From Spyradosoma sp004558035 (GTDB lineage: Bacteria; Verrucomicrobiota; Verrucomicrobiia; Opitutales; UBA953), in the NCBI RefSeq assembly GCF_050314555.1, contig NZ_JBNPNH010000005.1, forward strand, positions 62,001 to 126,000: a DNA stretch of 64,000 nt. Reading direction: 5' to 3'. A program made the position numbers and the translations under genes. The notes beneath the pieces are model-generated. The model did not search any database. It saw only the letters and a program-made list of their open reading frames with translations, and was not told the DNA's origin. Positions 57,637 to 64,000 of this stretch are shown here, in pieces (within the stretch, counting starts at the first letter, position 1; every line of letters starts with the position of its first letter).

Positions 57637-59199
57637 ATGCGTTTTCTTTTTCTGATTTCCGCCGCGCTCGCCGCCGCCGTTCCCGCCGCGGAGGCGCTCG
57701 ACGTCCCGAACGCTCCCGAAGCGCCGCGCGTTTTCGCCGCGGAGGATTTTCTGCCCGCGCCGGGCGAATACGTCGTGCTCGTCTCCGAAAAGACTTTCGC
57801 GAAAAAGGCCTGGCGCGCCGCCGCCGAAAAATTCCGCGCGCGCTACGCGGGAACGCTCGTCACGTGGAGCGGCGACGACGTCGAGACCGCGTGCGACGCG
57901 CTCCGGGCGGCGAATCCGCGCTACGTCGCCGTCGTCGCCGAGCCGCGCGAAATCGACCGCGTCTTCGTCGCGAAGCTCCACCGGATTTCGCGCGCGATGA
58001 ACGACGACCGCTGGGGCGATTTTCTCTGGGGCGTCGTCACGGGCAGGGACGGCGCGACCGCCGCCGCGCAGCTCGCGGGAACGCGCCCGCTGCGCCTCGA
58101 ACGCGCCATGGGCACGACGAATTTCGACCGCGCGCGCTTCCGCGAGAGCTTTTTCATCACCGACTGGGGCGCGCGCGAATTCGTCGAGGGCGGGGACTAC
58201 GTTCCCGGCGAAAAACGCTCCGCTGCGCCCGGCGTCGAGATGACCGACCTTTTCGCCGAGCAGTGGAAGAAGCTGCGCCCGCAGTACTTCGTCTCCGCCT
58301 CGCACGCGACGGAATACAATCTCGAAATGCCCTTCGGCGAAGGGCTGATCGCGTCCGCGGGAACGCATTTCTTCCGCGTGCCGAAGGCGCTGCTTCCCGC
58401 GTTCGCGGCGACGCTCGGGAACGAGCCCGCGACGCTCGCCTTCGAGCGCGCGCACCGGCTGAAGAAGCTGCCCGCCGCGCCCGGCGACAAGATCTGGATC
58501 GCCGCCGGGAACTGCCTCGCGGGCGACGTCCTCGGCTCGCCGTACACGATGGCGTGCACGGCGATTTCCGCCGCGGGCGTGAAGCAGCTCGTCGGCTACA
58601 CGGTGCCGAGCTGGTTCGGCGAAATGGGCTGGGGCACGCACGGGCGCTTCTTCGACGGCTGCCGCGCGGACATCGGCGCGGGGAAAATCGCCAGCGTCGC
58701 GCAGGCGTGGTTCTTCACAAATCAGGTTTTGCTCGCCGCGCTGCCCGAAGCCGCCGCGCGCGTTCCCGTGCCGCTCACGGCGGGCGGCCTGCGCGGCGCG
58801 GACATCCGCGAAATCGGCGAGGCGCTCGCGGCGACCGGCGCCGAAGTCTCGCGCGAGACGCTCGGGCGCTTTCACGACCGCGACGTCGTCGCCTTTTACG
58901 GCGACCCGCTCTTCGCCGCCGAGTTCGACCCGCGCGCGCCGAAGCCGCCGGCGGGCTGGGATTTCGTCGCGTCGGCGACGGGCGACGAGCTTTTTCTCGA
59001 CGTGAAATCCTCCGACGGCGAGGCGCGCAAGGGCGAGCTCTGCCTGTGGTTCCCGCGCCGCGTCCGCCCGGAGACGCTGAAGATTTCCGGCACGGCGGGC
59101 GTTCCCGCGCCCGCGATTCTGACGGAGAACTTCGTCGTCTTCCGCGAAGTCTCCCTCGCCTCCGGCGAAACGCTGAAGCTCTCCGCCTGCCTCAAATGA
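57637..59199 (+). CDS. Exported protein with possible His/Cys peptidase-like core
   Basis: The 520-residue protein has a signal peptide (MRFLFLISAALAAAVPAAEA). The central part carries FVSASHATEYNLEMPFGEG and, about 75 residues later, KIWIAAGNCLAGDVLGSPY followed by TAISAAGVKQLVGYTVPSWFG. A His and a Cys in this order at the ends of beta strands, with A-G-N-C, resemble the catalytic dyad arrangement of clan-CD (caspase/gingipain-like) peptidases. I cannot recognise the exact family, so peptidase activity is only a suggestion. The C-terminal region is a beta sandwich. It starts 66 bases after tRNA-Leu. Confidence 0.72.
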   Translation: MRFLFLISAALAAAVPAAEALDVPNAPEAPRVFAAEDFLPAPGEYVVLVSEKTFAKKAWRAAAEKFRARYAGTLVTWSGDDVETACDALRAANPRYVAVVAEPREIDRVFVAKLHRISRAMNDDRWGDFLWGVVTGRDGATAAAQLAGTRPLRLERAMGTTNFDRARFRESFFITDWGAREFVEGGDYVPGEKRSAAPGVEMTDLFAEQWKKLRPQYFVSASHATEYNLEMPFGEGLIASAGTHFFRVPKALLPAFAATLGNEPATLAFERAHRLKKLPAAPGDKIWIAAGNCLAGDVLGSPYTMACTAISAAGVKQLVGYTVPSWFGEMGWGTHGRFFDGCRADIGAGKIASVAQAWFFTNQVLLAALPEAAARVPVPLTAGGLRGADIREIGEALAATGAEVSRETLGRFHDRDVVAFYGDPLFAAEFDPRAPKPPAGWDFVASATGDELFLDVKSSDGEARKGELCLWFPRRVRPETLKISGTAGVPAPAILTENFVVFREVSLASGETLKLSACLK

Positions 59200-59220
59200 C
59201 CGCGCGGGAACGCGCCGTGT

Positions 59221-59973
59221 TCACAGGCGGAAGAGGCGCGACCATTCGTCGCGGAGCGCCTTGTCGTGCGCCGGCGTGACCGGATCCCAGGCGTGGAGCA
59301 GGTCCCAAAAATCGTCGGAATGGTCCATGTGCCGCCGATGCGCCAGCTCGTGGAGCAGCACGTGGTCGCGGATTTCCGGCGGGAGCAGGGCGACGCGCCA
59401 GTTCAGCGACAGATCGCCGCGCGCCGTGCACGAGCCCCAGCGGGAACGCTGGTCGCGCACGGAAACCGCGCCGACGGAGACGCCGCGGCTCTCCGCGAGC
59501 GCGCGCACGCGCGGCGGCAGCAGCGCCTTCGCCATGCCGGTGAGCGCCGCGCGCAGATCCGCGTCCGCGCTCGCTTCGCGTACGTAAACGGGAACGACGT
59601 CCTCCCACGGACGCAGCACGAAGAACGGGCGCGCCGTCGTGAAGGCGATTTCGAGCGCCAGCGGCTTCGCGTCCGCGAAGATCGTCGGGCGTTCCCGCAG
59701 GTATTCGGAAAGCGTCCGGGGGAAATTCTCGGCGCGGGCGTCTTCCGCGAAGCGTTCGAGGCGGCGGTCGATCCAGTCGAGATTCGTCAGCGCGAAGAGG
59801 CGCGCCTTTTCGAGCGCGTCGCCGCGCGTTCCCGCGGGCAGCGTGACGGAGACGGCGCCGTCGGGGCGCACGCGCAGCGTCATGCGGCGCGCGCGCGCGG
59901 AACGCACGATCCGGACGCGGACGACGCGCGTGCTCGCCGGGAGGCGCAGATCGAAGCCGTCTTCAGCGTCCAT
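59221..59973 (-). CDS. YgjP-type metallopeptidase (DUF45)
   Basis: The 250-residue protein has VRIVRSARARRMTLRVRPDG at its start and SVRDQRSRWGSCTARGDLSL with NWRVALLPP in the middle. The zinc motif HELAHRRHMDHSDDFW (HExxH...H) completes the YgjP/DUF45 family signature. These are M48-like cytoplasmic metallopeptidases of uncertain substrate. The stop is near that of the preceding plus-strand gene (convergent). Its start overlaps the end of the upstream Nudix gene by 11 bases, so the two are coupled. Confidence 0.9.
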   Translation of the reverse strand: MDAEDGFDLRLPASTRVVRVRIVRSARARRMTLRVRPDGAVSVTLPAGTRGDALEKARLFALTNLDWIDRRLERFAEDARAENFPRTLSEYLRERPTIFADAKPLALEIAFTTARPFFVLRPWEDVVPVYVREASADADLRAALTGMAKALLPPRVRALAESRGVSVGAVSVRDQRSRWGSCTARGDLSLNWRVALLPPEIRDHVLLHELAHRRHMDHSDDFWDLLHAWDPVTPAHDKALRDEWSRLFRL

Positions 59974-60493
59974 CGTCGTTCCCGAAAAAGTCCTTCAGCA
60001 CCGCGAGGAACGACGGCGCGAAGCGCCCCGGCTCGGCGGCGACCGCGGCGGCGAGGCGCGCGCGCGTGAAAATTTCGAGCGCGTCGATTTCGGCGGGATT
60101 CGGTCGCAGCGTTCCCGTGAAGCCGCGCAGCGCGTACACGCGGACGAACTCGAAGCCGTTTTCCTCGCTCGGCCTCTGCACGCCGACGAAGGCGAGACGC
60201 GCCGCGGGAACGCGGACGCCGAGCTCCTCCGCCAGCTCGCGGGAGACCGCCTCGTCGTAGGATTCGCCCGCGTCCACGTGCCCCGCGCACGACGACGAAA
60301 GCAGCCCCGGGCACGTGTCTTTCGCGAGCGAGCGCTTCTGCAGAATCAGCGATCCGCCGGGCGTGAAGACGAAGACGTGCACGGCGCGGTGCAGGAGCTT
60401 CCGCGCGTGCACTTCGGCGCGCGTCGCCCGCCCGATCGCGCGGTCTCGCGCGTCGACGACGTCGAAAATCTCGTTCGGATTCTGGGCTTCCAT
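59963..60493 (-). CDS. Nudix hydrolase (YfcD/IPP-isomerase-like type)
   Basis: The 176-residue protein begins with NEIFDVVDARDRAIGRATR, then HRAVHVFVFTPGG, LILQKRS and CPGLLSSSCAGHVDAGE, and finally the Nudix box with SRELAEELGV. The N-terminal EIFDVVD and HRAVHV segments place it with YfcD-like and isopentenyl-diphosphate-isomerase-like Nudix enzymes rather than MutT. Substrate is unknown. It is the first gene of a two-gene minus-strand unit with the YgjP-type peptidase. Confidence 0.88.
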   Translation of the reverse strand: MEAQNPNEIFDVVDARDRAIGRATRAEVHARKLLHRAVHVFVFTPGGSLILQKRSLAKDTCPGLLSSSCAGHVDAGESYDEAVSRELAEELGVRVPAARLAFVGVQRPSEENGFEFVRVYALRGFTGTLRPNPAEIDALEIFTRARLAAAVAAEPGRFAPSFLAVLKDFFGNDDGR

Positions 60494-60610
60494 GCGGAAA
60501 AGCTTAGAACGGAAAACGGAAAATGGAAAACGGAAAACGGGGCGGCGGCGGAAGCGCGCGCGGAAGAAAATTTACTCGCGCCCGCGGCGCGTTCCCGCGA
60601 AAATGTACGC

Positions 60611-61147
60611 ATGAAAATCCTCAAGCCCTTCGCCCTTTTCATCTGCGCCGTGTGCGCGTTTTTCCCCGCCGCCGTTCCCGCGCTCGAAGCCGCGCCGGTC
60701 CGCGCCGCCAAAAAGGCGCCCGCCGCGACGAAAGAAAACTGGCAGGAACTCTTCGCCGACGGCCTCTTTTCCGCTGACGGCAAGCCGGTTCCGCTTTCCG
60801 CGCTGACCTCCAAGAAGTTCATCGGCGTGTATTCCTCCGCGTCGTGGTGCGGCCCGTGCAAGGCGTTTACGCCCGAGCTCATCGCGTTCTACAAGAAGAA
60901 CAAGGGCAAAATCGAAATCGTGCTGCTCGGCGCCGACCGCGACCAGGAGGCCGTCTTCAAATACATGAAGGACCACGGCATGACCTGGCTCGCCGCCAAG
61001 CGCGGTTCCGGCGTGATTCAGCGCTTCTCGATCCGCCACGACATCAAGGGCATTCCGGACTTCCGCGTCTTCAAGAAAAACGGCGAACTTCTCGTCGCCG
61101 ACGGGCGCAACCTCGCCGCCGTGCGCGCCGCGATCGACGGAAAATAA
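60611..61147 (+). CDS. Exported thioredoxin-like (nucleoredoxin-type) protein
   Basis: ATG 60611 gives a signal peptide (MKILKPFALFICAVCAFFPA). The 178-residue protein has the redox motif WCGPC at residues 79-83 within SSASWCGPCKAFTPELIAFY. It then shows the VLLGADRDQEAVFKYMKDHG stretch typical of tryparedoxin/nucleoredoxin-like proteins, and the cis-proline region IKGIPDFRVF. It probably reduces or oxidises periplasmic thiols. It lies 21 bases upstream of a TonB-type gene on the same strand. Confidence 0.9.
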   Translation: MKILKPFALFICAVCAFFPAAVPALEAAPVRAAKKAPAATKENWQELFADGLFSADGKPVPLSALTSKKFIGVYSSASWCGPCKAFTPELIAFYKKNKGKIEIVLLGADRDQEAVFKYMKDHGMTWLAAKRGSGVIQRFSIRHDIKGIPDFRVFKKNGELLVADGRNLAAVRAAIDGK

Positions 61148-61168
61148 TCGCCCGCGCGGAGCGTTCCC

Positions 61169-62062
61169 GTGAGGCCTCTCCGGACCGAAATCCTCGCTTT
61201 CGGCGTCGCGACGCTCGCGCACGCCGCGGCGCTTTTCGCGCTCGCCGCCCTCGACGAATCCGCGGCCGACGCCTCCGCCGAATCCGCGCCGCTCATTCTC
61301 GAATTTTTCGCGGAAACGCCCGTCGAACGCACGGAAACGCCGCCCGAACCCGAAGCGGAGACGGAGGAAAAAGACGCCGAAGCCGCCGCGGGAGCGCCCG
61401 CCGTCGCCGCGGACGCGCTTCCCGCCGAAAGTCCCGAAGACGCGGCGCCGCTCCAAGCGGCGGAGACCGAGGCGGCGCTTCCCCCGCCGCCGCCCGATCC
61501 CGCGCCGGAGCCGACGCGGGAAACCCTCACCGAAGCCGCGCACGACGCCGCGCCCGGCGAAGACGGGAACGCGCGCGGAGACGGGCTCGACGCCGACGAG
61601 ACGCTCGGCGTTCCCGCGCCCGAGGAGCCCGCCGAGCCGAAGGCGCCCGCCGTTCCCGCGACGGAAGGCGCGCCGGCGCCGGCTTCCGCGCCCGAGGAAG
61701 TGCGCGAACGCGGCGGCGAAAGAATCGGGAAACGCGGCGACCCGAGCTCCGCGCGCGAAGGCGATTTCGGCAGCGGCGGGAACGGCGCCGACGCGACCGC
61801 GACCGTGCGCTACCGCCGACGCGTCGCGCCGAAATATCCGCGCGCGGACGCTCTCGCCGGCAGGACGGGAACGGTCGTGCTGCTGCTCGACATCGACGAA
61901 CGCGGCGCGCTCACGGGCGTGCGCGTGAAGCGCTCTTCGGGCTCGCCGTCGCTGGACGCCGCGGCGATCCGCGCCGCCCGCGCCTCGGAATACCTGCCCG
62001 CCCGCGAGGGCGCGCGCGCCGTGCCTTCCCGCGCCGAAGTGGACTACACCTTCGCCCGCTGA
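61169..62062 (+). CDS. TonB family energy-transducing protein
   Basis: The 297-residue protein starts at GTG 61169. It has an N-terminal membrane helix (LAFGVATLAHAAALFALAAL), a long Pro/Glu/Ala-rich periplasm-spanning region (residues about 50-190) and a C-terminal TonB domain: VAPKYPRADALAGRTGTVVL, then IDERGALTGVRVKRSSGSPS, ending with AAIRAARASEYLPAR. Such proteins pass inner-membrane proton-motive energy to TonB-dependent outer-membrane receptors. ExbB/ExbD are not in this window. Confidence 0.88.
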   Translation: MRPLRTEILAFGVATLAHAAALFALAALDESAADASAESAPLILEFFAETPVERTETPPEPEAETEEKDAEAAAGAPAVAADALPAESPEDAAPLQAAETEAALPPPPPDPAPEPTRETLTEAAHDAAPGEDGNARGDGLDADETLGVPAPEEPAEPKAPAVPATEGAPAPASAPEEVRERGGERIGKRGDPSSAREGDFGSGGNGADATATVRYRRRVAPKYPRADALAGRTGTVVLLLDIDERGALTGVRVKRSSGSPSLDAAAIRAARASEYLPAREGARAVPSRAEVDYTFAR

Positions 62063-62071
62063 GACGCGGCG

Positions 62072-63028
62072 TCATTTCCCCGCCTTTTCTTCCGGCGGGA
62101 GAACGATCTTGCGCGGGTTCACCGCGCGGGAACGCCATTGAGAGGGCGGGAGCGCCTCCGTCGGCACCAGGTCGATGAAGACGATTTCCGGCGGGCAGAA
62201 AAGCCGCAGGCGCAGGCGGCTTTCGCCGACGCCGCGCGTGACGAAGACGTCCTTGCCGCCTTCCTCGAACATGCCGTGCGCGTATTGGTCGCCGATGCGG
62301 CTCGCGTGCGGCACGAGCGGAATATGCCCCGGCAGGCAGACCTGGCCGCCGTGCGTGTGCCCCGCGAGCGTGAGCGCGTAGCCCGCCTCGCGCGGCAGGT
62401 CGAGCACGAGGTCCGGCGAGTGCACGACGAACAGCGCCGCGCCGTAAAAGTCTTCCGGCGGGAACGGCACCGCGTCCTCCGGCGCGATGCGCGAAATGAG
62501 ATGGTTGCGCACGCCGCCGAGAAAGACCTCGCACTCGTCGCCGAAGCGCAGCCGCGCCGTGCCCGGCTCGAGAATGCGGATGCCGGCGTCTTCGAGCATT
62601 TTCCGGATTTTGTCCGCGCCGTACGCGTAGTCGTGATTGCCGAGACAGGCGAAGACGGGCGTCTTCCCGCCGTCGCGCAGCTCGCTCAGAATCTCGGACA
62701 TGAGCGGCAGGTTCAGCGTGTTTTCCGCGGGATCCCTGGACGCGAACGCGTAGTCGCCGACGAGAACGACGAGGTCGGGCGAGCGTTCCCGAATCGCGTT
62801 CACGACGCGGCGGAGGCGCGGAGCGTCGCCCGGGCGCGCGTGAAAATCTCCGGCGACGGCGACGCGGACGCGGTTGCTCGTGCCGTTCCATTCCGGAATC
62901 GGGTATTTGAAGCGCGTCTCCGTAAGCATGTTCGGCTCGACCCAATACGCCCACGCGAACAGGCAGAGCGCCGCCGCGGGAACGGCGATCGCGCCCGCGA
63001 TCAGAATTTTCCGGATGTTTCGCTTCAT
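62072..63028 (-). CDS. Metallophosphoesterase (YaeI-like)
   Basis: The 318-residue protein has a membrane anchor (KILIAGAIAVPAAALCLFAWAY) and the calcineurin-like motifs in order: VAVAGDFHARPGD, DLVVLVGDYAF, CLGNHDYAYG, VVHSPDLVLD and LAGHTHGGQVCLPG. These bind two metals. YaeI-type enzymes act on lipid phosphates on the periplasmic side. The stop lies ten bases past the convergent TonB gene. Length and motif set are complete. Confidence 0.92.
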   Translation of the reverse strand: MKRNIRKILIAGAIAVPAAALCLFAWAYWVEPNMLTETRFKYPIPEWNGTSNRVRVAVAGDFHARPGDAPRLRRVVNAIRERSPDLVVLVGDYAFASRDPAENTLNLPLMSEILSELRDGGKTPVFACLGNHDYAYGADKIRKMLEDAGIRILEPGTARLRFGDECEVFLGGVRNHLISRIAPEDAVPFPPEDFYGAALFVVHSPDLVLDLPREAGYALTLAGHTHGGQVCLPGHIPLVPHASRIGDQYAHGMFEEGGKDVFVTRGVGESRLRLRLFCPPEIVFIDLVPTEALPPSQWRSRAVNPRKIVLPPEEKAGK

Positions 63029-63160
63029 AAGAGGAGGAAAGCGTCGCCGCCCGACGTTTCCGTCGATTTTCGAGGCGGCGGCGCGGGAAAAACCCGCCGG
63101 AGCAAATGCCCGCTCGACGAAACGCGTTTCTGCGGATAGTCTCGAAGCAGAAAAAACGTC

Positions 63161-63913
63161 ATGGCAAAACTTTCAGAAATCGTCGCCTGGTGCGACGCGC
63201 GCGTCGGCCGGGTCGGCTTCCGGGATTTTCCCGGAGCGAACAACGGGCTGCAGTTTGAGAACCGCGGCGAAGTCCGCAAGATCGGCGCCGCCGTGGACGC
63301 GTCCACGCCCGTCTTCCGCGAAGCGGCGCGGCGCGGCGTTGATCTGCTGCTCGTGCATCACGGCATGTTCTGGCGCGCGCAACATCCCGTCGTCGGACCG
63401 ACTTACGAAAAATTCCGCGCGCTGCTCGACGCGGACCTCGCCGTCTATTCCGCGCACCTGCCGCTGGACGCGCACCGCGAAATCGGCAACAACGCGATTC
63501 TCGCGCGCGAGCTCGGCGCGGAAATCCTCGAGTGGGGACTCGAATACGAAGGCAACACCTTCGCCGCGGTCTGCGCGGGCATGCCGCGGGAACGCCTCGT
63601 CGCGAAGCTGCGCGCGCTTTTCCCGGACACGTTCCGCGCGATCGAGTTCGGGAGCGCGGAGCCGCGGCGCGTCGCCCTGCTCTGCGGCTCGGGCAACACC
63701 GCCGTCTCCGAGCTGCGCGCGCTGGGCTGCGACACGCTCGTCTGCGGCGAGCTGAAGCAGGAGCACTTCACCGCCGCGCAGGAGCTCCGCCTCAATCTGT
63801 ATCCGTGCGGGCATTACGCGACGGAACGCTTCGGCGTGCGCGCGCTCGCCGCCGAGGCCGCCGAAGAGTTCGCGCTCCCGTGGGAGTTCATCGAGACCGC
63901 CTGCCCGCTCTGA
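63161..63913 (+). CDS. Nif3-like dinuclear metal centre protein
   Basis: The 250-residue protein has the family's metal-binding positions: LLLVHHGMFWRAQ near residue 66, YSAHLPLDAHREIGNN near residue 107 and PCGHYATERFG near residue 215. Nif3/YbgI proteins form hexameric toroids with two metal ions per subunit; some are GTP cyclohydrolase I-like, but the function is mostly unassigned. The N-terminal FRDFPGANNGLQFENRGE is also family-typical. It is transcribed divergently from the phosphoesterase. Confidence 0.93.
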   Translation: MAKLSEIVAWCDARVGRVGFRDFPGANNGLQFENRGEVRKIGAAVDASTPVFREAARRGVDLLLVHHGMFWRAQHPVVGPTYEKFRALLDADLAVYSAHLPLDAHREIGNNAILARELGAEILEWGLEYEGNTFAAVCAGMPRERLVAKLRALFPDTFRAIEFGSAEPRRVALLCGSGNTAVSELRALGCDTLVCGELKQEHFTAAQELRLNLYPCGHYATERFGVRALAAEAAEEFALPWEFIETACPL

Positions 63914-63944
63914 ACCGCGTTCCCGCGCCGGAAATCTTCACGCC

Positions 63945-64000
63945 ATGAACGAAAATCTGATTCTTTCGCTGACGCTGCTGGGCGTATGCGTCTTCTTCTT
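63945..64000 (+). CDS. Start of a gene with hydrophobic N-terminus, cut by window end
   Basis: ATG 63945 opens a frame reading MNENLILSLTLLGVCVFF to the window edge, which looks like a first membrane helix. Eighteen residues are too few to name a family. Confidence 0.5.
   Translation, partial: MNENLILSLTLLGVCVFF

Overview
The window is GC-rich chromosomal DNA with short spacers and many ATGA-type gene overlaps. Several features point to a Gram-negative bacterium of the Verrucomicrobiota, probably the Opitutae side: a PEP-CTERM surface protein, a protein resembling Verru_Chthon cassette protein A, a Gld-like ABC/DUF4340 operon, a long-form IspG and a TonB-type protein. This placement is an inference from gene families; there is no rRNA here to confirm it.

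Layout. 1-6.6 kb: the end of menB, rpsR, then mnmE-mnmG with two perfect 16-bp ParB-binding parS palindromes (one inside mnmG, one just after it), so the window probably lies near the chromosome origin; then an unknown gene, a lipoprotein and an M23 peptidase. 6.6-16 kb: tlyA, a pseudopilin-like giant protein, a phosphohexomutase, pssA, a TorF-like outer-membrane protein and gap. 16-22.9 kb: a run of genes for a TPR membrane protein, a Gld-like ABC transporter (ATPase, permease, GldG-like, DUF4340) and a STAS protein. 23-28 kb: an accessory island with a 1204-residue Pmp-like repeat protein carrying a PEP-CTERM tail, a TIR-like/deoxyribosyltransferase-like protein and two small ribbon-helix-helix genes. 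28-38.8 kb: RlmI-type methyltransferase, a GxxExxY nuclease-fold gene flanked by CACGGAAA repeats, Nudix, AmpG-like MFS, a flavin reductase, polA and DoxX. 38.9-46 kb: a two-gene membrane/ankyrin module, transketolase, tRNA-Gln and tRNA-Thr, and a repeat-rich lipoprotein. 46-64 kb: sppA, SMUG1-type glycosylase, long ispG, an LtaS-like phosphoglycerol transferase, GH20 hexosaminidase, initiator tRNA, ahcY, tRNA-Leu, a possible clan-CD-like protein, YgjP-type peptidase, Nudix, thioredoxin, TonB, phosphoesterase and Nif3.

The most unusual signal is not a gene. The 9-mer GCGGGAACG (or its complement CGTTCCCGC) recurs about once every 250 bases, in both orientations, in all reading frames and between genes. 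It forms the stem or loop of transcription terminators, is absent from the gap coding sequence, and is absent from the AT-richer island at about 24.2-28.0 kb. This is how DNA uptake sequences behave in Neisseria and Pasteurellaceae. I know of no such word described for this lineage.
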